A stretch of 44,150 nucleotides of DNA from Sphingobium terrigena (GTDB lineage: Bacteria > Pseudomonadota > Alphaproteobacteria > Sphingomonadales > Sphingomonadaceae): contig NZ_QVRA01000030.1 of the NCBI RefSeq assembly GCF_003591655.1, positions 1 to 44,150 of the forward strand, written 5' to 3'. The notes beneath the pieces were generated by a model. It saw only the letters and a list, made by a program, of their open reading frames with translations. It was not told where the DNA came from and made no database searches. Position numbers and translations under genes: made by a program. Positions 15,659 to 24,974 of this stretch are shown here, one piece after another; position 1 is the stretch's first letter; every line of letters starts with the position of its first letter.

Positions 15659-17680
15659 ATGCGGATTTTTCATGTCATAGTGATGACGCTGGCGTTGCTG
15701 GCCGGGGTTTCAGGCGCGCAGGCGCAGGGCGCTTTCGGGGGCGGCGCGCCGCATATCGCCGCGCGGCTGGTGGCCGAAAGCGCCACGCCCGCACCGGGCA
15801 AGGCGACGAACATAGCCTTTGCCATGGTGCCGGAGGCGGGGTGGCACGGCTATTGGGAAAATCCGGGCGACGCTGGCCTTGGCATGACAGTGAGCTGGAC
15901 ATTGCCAAAGGGCGTGAGCGTCGGGCGTCTGCGCTATCCGGTGCCGGAAACGCTGCTGATTTCGGGCCTGATGAACCATGTCTATGAAGGCACCTATGGC
16001 GTGCTGGCGACCCTGACCGTTGCGCCCGACGTCGCGGCTGGCACGCGCCTGCCGGTGCGGGTGAAAGCACAATGGCTGGCCTGCACCGACAAGGTCTGCG
16101 TCCCCGAAAGCGGCGAGATGGCGCTCGATCTGGTGGCGGGCGACGGGCAGGTCGCAGCGGCGGATCGGGCGCGGTTCGACGGGTGGCGCAGCCATCTGCC
16201 CCGGCCATTGGGGTCGGAGGCGACCTATGCGATTGCGGGTGGCAAGCTGCGCCTGTCGGTGCCGTTCCCCGCCGATGCGCAGGCCAGCAATGTGCATCTT
16301 TTCCCGCTTGCCGAAGGGCTGGCGCGCTATGCCGCGCCGCAGCGCGTGACCCGCGATGGCGACCGGCTGCTGGTCGAAACCGACGCGGGCGAGGGCGGCA
16401 AGGGTGGCCCGGTGCAGGCGGTGCTTGCGACCGGGGACCATGTCGGCTTCCTGTTGACGGCCCGCCCCGGCGCGGTCGCGGCGTCAGGCGGCACGATGCA
16501 GGCGATCATGATCGCGCTGGGTGGTGCGTTGCTGGGCGGGCTGCTGCTCAACATCATGCCCTGCGTTTTTCCGATATTGGGCCTGAAAGCCATGAAGCTG
16601 GCCAAGGCGGGCGGCGATGAGCGCACCGTCCGGCGCGAGGCGTTGGCCTACGCCGCCGGGGTGATCGCCACCTGTCTGGCGCTGGGGGCGGCGCTGCTGG
16701 CGTTGCGCGCGGCGGGGGCGGCGGTGGGCTGGGCGTTCCAGTTGCAGGACCCGCGCATCATTTTGACGCTGCTGCTGCTGGTCAGTGCCATCGCCTTCAA
16801 TCTGGCGGGGCTGTTCGAATTGCGCGCGGTTGGCGGGGGCGAGGGGCTGGCGGGCAAGGGCGGTATGGCGGGCGCGTTCTGGACCGGGGCGCTGGTCGCC
16901 TTCGTCGCGACGCCCTGCACCGGGCCGTTCATGGGCGCGGCGATGGGCGCGGCGATGGTGCTGCCGCTGGCAGCCGCGCTGGCGGTGTTCGCCGGGCTGG
17001 GGCTGGGGCTGGCGCTGCCCTTCCTGCTGCTGGCCTATATCCCGGCGCTGCGCACGCGGCTGCCGCGCCCCGGACCATGGATGGGGCGGTTCCAGAAGAT
17101 ATTGGCGATCCCGATGTTCCTGACCGCGCTGGGGCTGGCCTGGTTGCTGGGGCAGCAACGCGGCGTTGTGGGCATGACCATTGGTCTGGCTGCTATGCTG
17201 GCCTTTGTCCTGCTGCTCTGGTGGCTGGGCAGTCGGCAGCGGGCCGGACGGGGCGGTGGCTGGATCGTCGCGCTGGCGGGGCTGGCCGTGCTGGGCGGGG
17301 CGGTGGCGTTGCTGCCGTCGCGCGCGCCCGCCGCTGCTGCGCAGGAGGGGGCGGCGCTCCCGTTCGACGAAGCGAAACTGGCCAGCCTGCGCGCCGCCAA
17401 CAAACCTATATTTCTCTATTTCACCGCCGACTGGTGCCTGACCTGCAAGGCCAATGAGGCCGCCGCGATCGACCGTGCCGAAACCCGCGCGGCGTTCGAC
17501 AAGGGCGGCGTCACGGTCATGGTCGGCGACTGGACCAATGCCGATCCCGCGATCACCCGCTTTCTGGAAGGGCAGGGCCGGTCGGGCGTGCCGCTCTACC
17601 TCTGGTATGCGCCGGGCAGGGAGGCGCAGACGCTGCCGCAATTGCTGACGCCAGCCACGCTGACGGCGCTGGTGCGCTGA
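15659..17680 (+). CDS. dsbD: DsbD-like thiol:disulfide interchange protein
   Basis: Carries reducing power from cytoplasmic thioredoxin to periplasmic proteins. In the 673-residue protein a signal peptide (about 1-21) precedes a periplasmic alpha-type domain (about 25-275) with cysteines in WLACTDKVCVPESG. A CcdA-type membrane domain (about 278-560) has one cysteine in NIMPCVFPILGLKAMKL and a second in VATPCTGPFMGAAMG. A C-terminal thioredoxin-like domain (about 570-673) carries CLTC in FTADWCLTCKANE. All three cysteine pairs needed for the electron relay are present. The stop overlaps the tlyA start by one base. The N-terminal domain is closer to the ScsB/DsbD-like subgroup than to E. coli DsbD, as judged by its length. 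Confidence 0.9.
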   Translation: MRIFHVIVMTLALLAGVSGAQAQGAFGGGAPHIAARLVAESATPAPGKATNIAFAMVPEAGWHGYWENPGDAGLGMTVSWTLPKGVSVGRLRYPVPETLLISGLMNHVYEGTYGVLATLTVAPDVAAGTRLPVRVKAQWLACTDKVCVPESGEMALDLVAGDGQVAAADRARFDGWRSHLPRPLGSEATYAIAGGKLRLSVPFPADAQASNVHLFPLAEGLARYAAPQRVTRDGDRLLVETDAGEGGKGGPVQAVLATGDHVGFLLTARPGAVAASGGTMQAIMIALGGALLGGLLLNIMPCVFPILGLKAMKLAKAGGDERTVRREALAYAAGVIATCLALGAALLALRAAGAAVGWAFQLQDPRIILTLLLLVSAIAFNLAGLFELRAVGGGEGLAGKGGMAGAFWTGALVAFVATPCTGPFMGAAMGAAMVLPLAAALAVFAGLGLGLALPFLLLAYIPALRTRLPRPGPWMGRFQKILAIPMFLTALGLAWLLGQQRGVVGMTIGLAAMLAFVLLLWWLGSRQRAGRGGGWIVALAGLAVLGGAVALLPSRAPAAAAQEGAALPFDEAKLASLRAANKPIFLYFTADWCLTCKANEAAAIDRAETRAAFDKGGVTVMVGDWTNADPAITRFLEGQGRSGVPLYLWYAPGREAQTLPQLLTPATLTALVR

Positions 17681-18417
17681 TGGCGAAAATTCGTGCCGAC
17701 CAGTTGCTTGTCGACAATGGCCTGGCGGAAAGCCGGGCGCGGGCGCAGGCGCTGATCCTGGCGGGCCTGGTCTTTCTGGGCGACCGGAAGATCGACAAGG
17801 CCGGGCAGCAGGTCGCGCTGGACGCCGAACTGGACGTGCGCGGGCGGGACCATCCCTGGGTGTCGCGTGGCGGCATCAAGCTGGCCCATGCTTTGGCCGA
17901 ATATGCGATTTCCGTGACCGGCATGGTGGGGCTGGACGTGGGCAGTTCGACCGGCGGCTTTACCGATGTGCTGCTGACCAATGGCGCGGTCCGGGTCTAT
18001 GCGGTGGACAGCGGCACCAACCAGCTGGCGTGGAAATTGCGCAGCGACGATCGGGTCATTGTCCATGAACAGACCAGCGCGCGCATCCTGACAGCGGCGC
18101 ACATCCCCGAACCGATCGACATCATCGTGTGCGACGCCAGCTTCATATCGTTGGCCAAGGTGCTGGAGCGGCCCTTGACCTTCGCCCGCCCCGGCGCGGC
18201 GCTGGTGGCGCTGATCAAGCCGCAGTTCGAGGCGGGGCGGGATGAAGTCGGCAAGGGCGGGGTGGTGCGCGATCCCGAAATCCACGCGCGTGTCTGCGAA
18301 GAGGTCCGCACATGGATACAGGCACAGGGCTGGACCGTTATCGGCATCACGCCCAGTCCGATCACCGGACCGCAGGGCAATGTCGAATTTCTGCTCCATG
18401 CCCGGCTTGGTGGATAA
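17680..18417 (+). CDS. tlyA: TlyA-family rRNA 2'-O-methyltransferase
   Basis: The 245-residue protein has an N-terminal S4 RNA-binding domain (about 3-62, RADQLLVDNGLAESRARAQALILAG). An FtsJ/RrmJ-like SAM methyltransferase domain follows (about 75-240), with the SAM motif GLDVGSSTGGFTDVLL and the catalytic-site segments CDASFISL and LIKPQFEAGR. Proteins of this family methylate ribosomal RNA; the historical name is haemolysin. It begins on the last base of the dsbD stop codon, so it is translationally coupled. Family assignment is firm; the methylated positions are inferred from known TlyA proteins. Confidence 0.9.
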   Translation: MAKIRADQLLVDNGLAESRARAQALILAGLVFLGDRKIDKAGQQVALDAELDVRGRDHPWVSRGGIKLAHALAEYAISVTGMVGLDVGSSTGGFTDVLLTNGAVRVYAVDSGTNQLAWKLRSDDRVIVHEQTSARILTAAHIPEPIDIIVCDASFISLAKVLERPLTFARPGAALVALIKPQFEAGRDEVGKGGVVRDPEIHARVCEEVRTWIQAQGWTVIGITPSPITGPQGNVEFLLHARLGG

Positions 18418-18506
18418 ACGCCCTATGTTCGTTATTTGGGACGTTGTTACATCTTGCGACAAAAGGCCATGTTGTGTCGTACTGAAAGGCCCGATAGCCC
18501 TCCACC

Positions 18507-19550
18507 ATGCGCAATTCCCTGTTTCTTTTCACCGCCCTTTGCCTTGCCGGTTGCAGCGGCGACAAGGCACCCAAGCCGCGCCCGGCCGCGCTGGTCGAGG
18601 CCGCGCCGATCGCGACTGCCGATTTCGCCGATACGCTGGACGCGGTCGGCACGGCGCTGGCCAATGAACAGGTCATCCTGTCCGCGCCAGTGACCGAGCG
18701 GGTTACGTCGATCAATTTTGCCGATGGCGGCTATGTCGCCAAGGGGCAGGTGATCGCGACTATGGCAATTGCGCAGGAGCAGGCGGAACTGGCCGCGGCG
18801 CAGGCGCAGGCGTTGCAGGCCGGGCAGCAATTGCAACGGGTGCAGGCGTTGAAGGCGCGCGGCTTTGCCACCGCCGCCTCGCTCGACCAGCAGCTGGCGC
18901 TGGCCAATGCGGCCAAGGCGAGTGCCGACCAGAGCCGGGCCGCGATCAGCGACCGGGTGATCCGCGCGCCCTTTGGCGGCTGGGTCAGCCTGCGCACCGT
19001 ATCGCCCGGCGCGATCGTGACGGCGGGTACGGCGATCGCCACGGTCAGCGATATTTCGCGGATCAAGCTGGACTTCACCGTGCCGGAAACGCGCCTGGCC
19101 ACCATTCGCGCGGGTCAGGCCATCCGCGCCGTCTCCGCCGCCTGGCCCGACCGGCCCTTTACCGGCACGATCGCGACGATCGACCCGGTGATCGACCCCG
19201 CCACCCGCGCCGTCCGCGTCCGCGCGATCCTGCCCAATCCCGACCGTGCGTTGAAGCCGGGCATGTTGCTGACCGTCAGCATCGTGTCGCGCCAGCGCAA
19301 GTCGCTTGCGCTACCCGAACTGGCGGTGGTCGGCGATGGTGAGGAACGCTTCGTGTTCGTGCTGGAGGATCGCAAGGCCAAGCGGGTCAAGGTTGATACC
19401 GGCCTGCGCCAGAACGGGCTGGTCGAGATTTTGGGCGGGGTGAAGGCCGGGCAGATGGTCGTTACCGATGGCGTCGTCAAGCTGAGCGATGGCGCGCCGG
19501 TGCGGCTGGCAGGGGACAAGCCCGCGCCATCAGCCAAGCCCGCAGGCTAA
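18507..19550 (+). CDS. RND efflux periplasmic adaptor (membrane fusion lipoprotein)
   Basis: The 347-residue protein has a lipoprotein signal with lipobox LAGC (Cys16), so it is anchored to a membrane facing the periplasm. The order is the usual one. A barrel-sandwich hybrid region lies around 50-75 and 145-175. It is split by an alpha-hairpin (about 85-145, AAAQAQALQAGQQLQRVQALKARGF). A beta-barrel domain (about 180-255) and a membrane-proximal domain follow. It links an RND pump to an outer-membrane channel. The pump gene starts 8 bases downstream. No TolC-type gene is present, so the channel must be encoded elsewhere. Substrate is unknown. Confidence 0.9.
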   Translation: MRNSLFLFTALCLAGCSGDKAPKPRPAALVEAAPIATADFADTLDAVGTALANEQVILSAPVTERVTSINFADGGYVAKGQVIATMAIAQEQAELAAAQAQALQAGQQLQRVQALKARGFATAASLDQQLALANAAKASADQSRAAISDRVIRAPFGGWVSLRTVSPGAIVTAGTAIATVSDISRIKLDFTVPETRLATIRAGQAIRAVSAAWPDRPFTGTIATIDPVIDPATRAVRVRAILPNPDRALKPGMLLTVSIVSRQRKSLALPELAVVGDGEERFVFVLEDRKAKRVKVDTGLRQNGLVEILGGVKAGQMVVTDGVVKLSDGAPVRLAGDKPAPSAKPAG

Positions 19551-19558
19551 GTAGCGCC

Positions 19559-22500
19559 ATGCAGCTGTCCGACCTGTCCGTCCGCCGCCCGGTTTTCTCC
19601 GCCGTCGTCGCGGTGCTGCTCTGCATCGTCGGGGTGGTCGGCTATCTCAGCCTGTCGGTGCGCGAATATCCCGACACTGATCCGCCGGTCGTGTCGGTCG
19701 AAACCAGCTACACCGGCGCTGCCGCTTCGGTCGTGGAAACCCGTATCACCCAGCTGATCGAGGATGCGGTCGCGGGCGTGCAGGGCATCCGCACGATTAC
19801 GTCGACGTCGCAGGACGGTACGTCCAACATCAGCATCGAATTCGATCCCTCGCGCGACATAGACACCGCGGCCAACGATGTGCGCGACCGGGTGGGATCG
19901 GTGGTGGAGGATTTGCCGGAGGATGCGCTGGCACCCGAAATCCGCAAGGTCGATGCGGATGCGCGACCGATCCTGTTCCTGGCCTTCTCCCGCCCCGGCT
20001 GGAGCGCAATCCAGCTGAGCGATTATATCGACCGCAATATTGCCGATCGTTTTTCCGCGATCGACGGGGTGGCGCGCGTGACGATCGGCGGAGAGGCGCG
20101 GCCATCGACCCGTGTGTGGATGAATGCGGAGCGTCTCGCGGCCTTCGCCCTGACCCCGGCCGATGTCGAAAATGCGCTGCGCGCGCAGAATGTCGAGCTG
20201 CCCGCCGGGCGGTTTGAGTCGAAGGATCAGAACCAGACGCTGCGTGTCGATCGTCCTTTCGCCACGCCGGAGCAATTTGCCCAGCTGGTCGTTGGCCGGG
20301 GCGACAATGGCTATCAGGTGAAGCTCGGCGATGTCGCGCGGATCGAGGAAGGAGCGGAAAACCCCTATAGCAGCTTCCGCTCCAACGGCGGGACTGGCAT
20401 TGGTCTGGGGATCGTGCGCCAATCAGGTGCGAACACGCTGGAGGTTGCGGACAGGGCCAAGGCATTGGTCGAACAATTGCGCCCAAGCCTGCCGCAGGGG
20501 ATGCGGGTGGCGGTCGGCTCCGACGAATCGCTGTTCATCAGCCGGGCGATCGACAATGTCTATGATACGCTGATCGAGGCGGCGCTGCTCGTCATCCTGG
20601 TCATCTTCCTGTTTCTGGGGTCGGTGCGGGCGACGATCGTTCCGGCGATTACCGTGCCGATCTGCCTGCTGGCGACCTGCGCGGTCATGTGGCTGCTGGG
20701 CCTGTCGATCAACCTGCTGACCCTGCTCGCCTTCGTGCTGGCGATCGGGCTGGTGGTCGATGATGCCATCGTCGTGCTGGAAAATGTCTATCACCGCATC
20801 GAACAGGGCGAGGATCCGCTGGTCGCTTCCTATCTCGGCACGCGGCAGGTGGGCTTTGCGATCATTTCCACCACATTGGTCGTGTGCGCGGTGTTCGTGC
20901 CGGTCATGTTCCTGGCCGGGCAGACCGGTTTGCTGTTCCGCGAACTGGCGATCGCGATGATCGCCGCCATCGCCTTTTCGGGCTTCATCTCGCTCAGCCT
21001 GGCGCCGATGCTCTGTTCCAAACTGCTCAACAATGCCGAGCGCGGGCGGCTGGCGCGCTGGGTGGATGCCCGGTTTCAGCGGCTGGAGCGCGGTTATGCC
21101 CGCTGGCTGGACCATGTCCTGCGCAAGCCGCTGCTGCCCTTGATCGGGGTTGGCCTGTTCCTGTGCCTCGCCGGTGGACTGTTCTCATTCCTGCCGAGCG
21201 AACTGGCACCAGCGGAAGATACTGGCGTGGTCGACAGCCAGATCAGCGCGCCGGAGGGCACCGGCTATGACCGGATGCTGACCTATATGCGCAAGATCGA
21301 AACCGGGCTTGCGCCGCTGCGGGAGGATGGGACGCTCCAGAATCTGATTGTCCGCACGCCAGCAGGTTTTGGCACGTCGGACGATTTCAATAGCGGCAAT
21401 GTCATCGCCTTCCTGCGCCCGTGGGAGGACCGCACGATCACGACGGCGGAAGTCGCGACCATCATCAACAAGGTGATTGCCGACCAGCCCGGCGTTCGCG
21501 GCAATGCGGCACCGCGATCCGGGCTGGGGCGCGGGCGCGGTCTGCCGGTCAATATCGTGCTGGCCGGATCGACCTATGAAGGGCTGGTGGCGGCGCGTGA
21601 TCGCATCATTGCCACCGCGGCCAGCTATCCGGGGCTGATCAACCTGGACAGCGACTATAAGGAAACCAAGCCGCAAATGCGGATCGACGTCAACCAGCAG
21701 CGCGCAGGCGACCTGGGCGTGTCGGTCAACGACATCAGCCAGGCCCTGCAAAGCCTGCTGGGGTCGCGGCGCGTGACCACCTATGTCGACCGGGGCGAGG
21801 AATATCGCGTGCTGGTGCAGGCGGAACAGGAAGGGCGGCAGACGCTCGCTGATCTGGAGCGGATACAGGTGCGCGCGACCAATGGTGCGCTCGTGCCGCT
21901 GTCGGCGCTCGTCACGGTGCGCGAAGTGGCCGGGCCGCGCCAGCTCAACCGCTATAACAAGCTGCGCGCGATTACCCTGACCGCTGCACTGGCCCCCGGC
22001 ACGTCGCTGGGACAGGCCCTTGCATTCCTGGAAAATGAAGCGCGCCAGTCGCCCGAAGTGCTGGCGATCGGCTATCGCGGTGAAAGCCAGTCCTTGCGCG
22101 AAACCGGCGGTTCGATCTGGCTGATCTTCGGCCTCACCATATTGATCGTCTATCTGCTGCTGGCGGCGCAATTCGAGAGCTTCATCCACCCCGGCGTGAT
22201 CATCGCCACGGTGCCGCTGGCGGTGGCCGGTGGCGTGCTGGGGCTGATCGTCACCGGCGGGTCGATCAACCTCTACAGCCAGATCGGCATTGTCATGCTG
22301 GTGGGGCTGGCGGCCAAGAATGGCATATTGATCGTCGAATTCGCCAACCAGTTGCGTGATGAAGGGCTGGAGGTGGCGCAGGCTATTCGCGAGGCTGCGA
22401 CCCGTCGCCTGCGACCGATCCTGATGACGTCGATCGCTACCGTCATCGGCGCGGTGCCGCTGGTGATTCGCGGCGGCGCTGGCGCGGCGGCGCGCAACTC

Positions 22501-22663
22501 GATCGGCGTGGTCATCGTCTTTGGGGTCAGTCTGGCGACGCTGATCACCCTGTTCCTGATCCCCATATTCTATTCGCGTGTTGCGAAGCGCACGCTTTCT
22601 CCGCAAACCGTTGGTCGCAAGCTGGATTCGGCGTTGAAGGATTCGCCCGATCCGGCCGAATAG
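19559..22663 (+). CDS. RND-family multidrug efflux permease (AcrB/MexF-like)
   Basis: A proton-driven inner-membrane pump of 1034 residues, normal for HAE1-type RND proteins. It starts with the cytoplasmic/TM1 pattern SDLSVRRPVFSAVVAVLLCIVG. Two large periplasmic loops follow TM1 and TM7. TM4 carries the proton-relay aspartates in AIGLVVDDAIVVLENVYHRIE (about residues 395-415). The second half has the family pattern AAKNGILIVEFANQLRDEG and RLRPILMTSIATVIGAVPL. It is encoded 8 bases after its adaptor. Drug or solvent specificity cannot be told from sequence; no local regulator gene is adjacent. Confidence 0.93.
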   Translation: MQLSDLSVRRPVFSAVVAVLLCIVGVVGYLSLSVREYPDTDPPVVSVETSYTGAAASVVETRITQLIEDAVAGVQGIRTITSTSQDGTSNISIEFDPSRDIDTAANDVRDRVGSVVEDLPEDALAPEIRKVDADARPILFLAFSRPGWSAIQLSDYIDRNIADRFSAIDGVARVTIGGEARPSTRVWMNAERLAAFALTPADVENALRAQNVELPAGRFESKDQNQTLRVDRPFATPEQFAQLVVGRGDNGYQVKLGDVARIEEGAENPYSSFRSNGGTGIGLGIVRQSGANTLEVADRAKALVEQLRPSLPQGMRVAVGSDESLFISRAIDNVYDTLIEAALLVILVIFLFLGSVRATIVPAITVPICLLATCAVMWLLGLSINLLTLLAFVLAIGLVVDDAIVVLENVYHRIEQGEDPLVASYLGTRQVGFAIISTTLVVCAVFVPVMFLAGQTGLLFRELAIAMIAAIAFSGFISLSLAPMLCSKLLNNAERGRLARWVDARFQRLERGYARWLDHVLRKPLLPLIGVGLFLCLAGGLFSFLPSELAPAEDTGVVDSQISAPEGTGYDRMLTYMRKIETGLAPLREDGTLQNLIVRTPAGFGTSDDFNSGNVIAFLRPWEDRTITTAEVATIINKVIADQPGVRGNAAPRSGLGRGRGLPVNIVLAGSTYEGLVAARDRIIATAASYPGLINLDSDYKETKPQMRIDVNQQRAGDLGVSVNDISQALQSLLGSRRVTTYVDRGEEYRVLVQAEQEGRQTLADLERIQVRATNGALVPLSALVTVREVAGPRQLNRYNKLRAITLTAALAPGTSLGQALAFLENEARQSPEVLAIGYRGESQSLRETGGSIWLIFGLTILIVYLLLAAQFESFIHPGVIIATVPLAVAGGVLGLIVTGGSINLYSQIGIVMLVGLAAKNGILIVEFANQLRDEGLEVAQAIREAATRRLRPILMTSIATVIGAVPLVIRGGAGAAARNSIGVVIVFGVSLATLITLFLIPIFYSRVAKRTLSPQTVGRKLDSALKDSPDPAE

Positions 22664-22687
22664 GATGAGCGTGGAGAAGCGTTGCCG

Positions 22688-23236
22688 ATGAACGAAATCG
22701 CGTCCCCCGGCCAATTGCGCCTTGCCTATCTGCGCTGGGCGCTGGTGACCGTGCCGGTCATCGTCCTGCTGGGTTTCCTGTCGGGGCAGTTCGCCAATAG
22801 CGGCTTTGGCAATCGCTGGTTCGACGCGCTGGTAAAGCCCGCGCTGATGCCGCCGGGCTGGGTGTTCGGCGTTGCCTGGACCATCCTCTATATCGCGATG
22901 GCACTGGCACTGGCGATCGTGCTGCACGCGCGCGGGGCGAAGGGGCGGGGCGTGGCGATCGCCCTGTTTCTGGTCCAGTTTGTGATGAACCTTGCCTGGT
23001 CGCCGCTCTTTTTCCGGGCGCATCAGGTCGGTAGCGCGCTGGTGCTGATCCTCGTCCTGTTCGTGCTGGTGGCGATCACGACCTGGCTGTTCAGCCGCAT
23101 CCGCCGCGTCGCGGGCTGGCTGCTGCTGCCCTATCTCGCCTGGCTGGCCTTTGCCTCCTTCCTCAATTATGAGATTAATCGCCTGAACCCGGACGCGGAA
23201 ACCCTTGTCGCGCCCGCGCTCCAGACCCAGATATGA
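22688..23236 (+). CDS. tspO: TspO/MBR-family membrane protein
   Basis: The protein has five predicted membrane helices and 182 residues from ATG 22688. A TTG at 22682 lies closer to the GGAG site and may be the true start, adding two residues. The family core is clear: WFDALVKPALMPPGWVFGVAWTILYIAMALAL (about 40-70), then NLAWSPLFFRAHQVGSAL. TspO proteins bind porphyrins and related ligands and influence tetrapyrrole and stress responses. It follows the RND permease by about 25 bases and may be co-transcribed. The next gene (ubiK) starts about 40 bases after its stop. Confidence 0.9.
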   Translation: MNEIASPGQLRLAYLRWALVTVPVIVLLGFLSGQFANSGFGNRWFDALVKPALMPPGWVFGVAWTILYIAMALALAIVLHARGAKGRGVAIALFLVQFVMNLAWSPLFFRAHQVGSALVLILVLFVLVAITTWLFSRIRRVAGWLLLPYLAWLAFASFLNYEINRLNPDAETLVAPALQTQI

Positions 23237-23277
23237 TTTTTGGCGCGGTTGCCGCGCCAGTTGAGAGGATGAGCATC

Positions 23278-23577
23278 ATGCAGAGCGAGAACCGCTTTTT
23301 CGACGATCTGGCCAAGCTCGTAAATGGCGCGGCCGGGACCGTGGCGGGCATGAGCCGCGAGTTTGAGGCCAATGCGCGCGAGAAGGCCAAGGAATGGATG
23401 GGCGGCGCGGACTTTGTGTCGCGTGAGGAGTTTGACGCGGTCAAGGCGCTGGCGGCTGCGGCGCGCGAAGAGGTGGAATTGCTCAAGGCCCGCATCGACG
23501 CGCTGGAAGGCAAGACGTCGGAACCTGTCAAAAAGACCGTCAAGGCCACCAAGATCAAGCCGACCGAGGCGGACTGA
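23278..23577 (+). CDS. ubiK: UbiK-family ubiquinone biosynthesis accessory factor
   Basis: The 99-residue product starts at ATG 23278, with GAGAGG about 9 bases upstream. The frame runs back to 23233, overlapping tspO, without a good site. The N-terminus (ENRFFDDLAKLVNGAAGTVAGM) is an amphipathic helix. A C-terminal coiled coil (about 40-80, VSREEFDAVKALAAAAREEVELLKARIDALE) follows. This is the BMFP/YqiC (UbiK) pattern; such proteins bind membranes and assist aerobic ubiquinone synthesis. A lysine-rich tail closes the protein. No other ubi gene is nearby. Confidence 0.85.
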   Translation: MQSENRFFDDLAKLVNGAAGTVAGMSREFEANAREKAKEWMGGADFVSREEFDAVKALAAAAREEVELLKARIDALEGKTSEPVKKTVKATKIKPTEAD

Positions 23578-23619
23578 TCCTGTCTGTCCTTTCGCCGTGC
23601 GCGGTGTTAAGGCGCGCCG

Positions 23620-24126
23620 ATGATGGATAGCGACGAGTTTGAGCATGGCGGCCAGGAAGCCGCGCCGATCGACATGCTGGCGGCCTTTTTCGAGGCGCAT
23701 GGCTGGACCTACGAGCAGGTTGGCGAGGATGAGATCGTCGCCAATACGCAAGGCAGCTGGGCGCAATATGAGCTGCGCGGCATCTGGCGTGACGAGGATC
23801 AGGTGCTGCAATTGCTGGCGCTGCCCGACATTCGCGTCACCGACGAAAAGCGCGGCACGATCTACGAGACGCTGGGGCTGATCAACGAACAGCTGTGGCT
23901 CGGCCATTTCGAACTATGGTCGTCGAGCGGCATCATCCTGTTCCGCCATGGCGCATTGCTGGGCGCAGGCGGCACGCTGACGCTGGATCAGGCGCAATTG
24001 CTGGTCGAGACCGCGATCGACGAGTGCGAGCGCTTCTATCCAGTATTCCAGTTCGTGCTGTGGGGCGGCAAAAGCCCGACCGAGGCGATTGCCGCCAGCC
24101 TGATCGAAACCCGCGGCGAGGCCTGA
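23620..24126 (+). CDS. YbjN domain-containing protein
   Basis: A soluble protein of 168 residues. Its features match the YbjN domain: an opening helix (IDMLAAFFEAHGWTYEQVGEDEIVANTQG), a beta sheet including YELRGIWRDEDQVLQLLALPDIRV, and a helical end with DECERFYPVFQFVLWGGKSPTEAI. YbjN-like proteins resemble type III secretion chaperones in fold and affect stress and motility in enterobacteria; the role here is unknown. An alternative ATG lies one codon downstream. proC starts 4 bases after the stop, so the two are co-transcribed, a common arrangement in sphingomonads. Confidence 0.85.
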   Translation: MMDSDEFEHGGQEAAPIDMLAAFFEAHGWTYEQVGEDEIVANTQGSWAQYELRGIWRDEDQVLQLLALPDIRVTDEKRGTIYETLGLINEQLWLGHFELWSSSGIILFRHGALLGAGGTLTLDQAQLLVETAIDECERFYPVFQFVLWGGKSPTEAIAASLIETRGEA

Positions 24127-24130
24127 GCGC

Positions 24131-24955
24131 GTGGCGATCCGTTGGCCCGATCATCTGTTCCTTAGCGGCTGCGGCAATATGGCCGGGCAGATGCTGGTGC
24201 GATGGCTGGACTGCGGGCTTGATCCCGCGCGGGTGACGGTGCTGCGGCCAAGCGGGCGTCCGGTCGCGGATGGCGTGACGGTGGTGACGGATTATCCTGC
24301 GACGCTGCCCGCCGGGACGACCGTGCTGCTGGGCATGAAGCCCTATCAGATGGCCGATGTCGCCGCAGCGCTGGCGCCCTTATGCGGGGCAGACACGCAG
24401 ATCGTCTCGATCCTCGCTGGCACGCCGCTCGCTGATTTGCGGGCGCGTTTTCCGGCTGTGCGCGACATGGTGCGGGCGATGCCCAATCTGCCCGTGGGAC
24501 TGGGCGAGGGTGTCACGGCACTGTTTGCCGATGACAGGACATCGGCGCAGGCAAAGGCCGATGTCGCGGCACTTATCGAACCGCTCGGCCTGGCCGAATG
24601 GATCAGCGATGAAGCGCTGTTCAATCAGGTGACGGCGCTATCGGGCTGCGGCCCTGCCTTCCTGTTCCGCTTCATCGACGCGCTGGCGCGAGCGGGTGAG
24701 GCGCTGGGCATCCCTGCTGATCAGGCCGCGCGCATGGCGCTGGCGACGGTGCAGGGTTCGGCCAATATGGCTGCGCGGGCGAGTGCCCTCACCGGCGACA
24801 GTCCGGGGGTGCTGGCCGACCGGGTCGCCAGCCCCGGCGGCATGACGCGCGAGGGGATGAATGTGCTGGACGCCGACGACCGCTTGCTGACGCTGCTGAC
24901 CGACACGCTGACCGCCGCCCGCGATCGCGGCGAAACGATGGCGCGCGGCGCGTAA
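24131..24955 (+). CDS. proC: Pyrroline-5-carboxylate reductase
   Basis: Last step of proline synthesis: reduces 1-pyrroline-5-carboxylate with NAD(P)H in the cytoplasm. The 274-residue protein starts at GTG 24131, 4 bases after the preceding stop. The nucleotide-binding loop is LSGCGNMAGQML (about 11-22). The catalytic C-terminal domain has the signature around VTALSGCGPAFLFRFIDALARAGEALGIP and SPGGMTREGMNVL. Length is normal. The first beta strand has Cys in the GxGxMG-type loop (GCGNMAG), a common variant. Confidence 0.92.
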   Translation: MAIRWPDHLFLSGCGNMAGQMLVRWLDCGLDPARVTVLRPSGRPVADGVTVVTDYPATLPAGTTVLLGMKPYQMADVAAALAPLCGADTQIVSILAGTPLADLRARFPAVRDMVRAMPNLPVGLGEGVTALFADDRTSAQAKADVAALIEPLGLAEWISDEALFNQVTALSGCGPAFLFRFIDALARAGEALGIPADQAARMALATVQGSANMAARASALTGDSPGVLADRVASPGGMTREGMNVLDADDRLLTLLTDTLTAARDRGETMARGA

Positions 24956-24974
24956 TTATTATCGGAGCCTTGCC

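Noticed and set aside
21185..23023. Minus-strand frame of about 612 codons opposite the RND permease and tspO
   Set aside because: Rich in His, Gln, Arg and Asp, typical of antisense translation of membrane-protein genes; it crosses two real genes.
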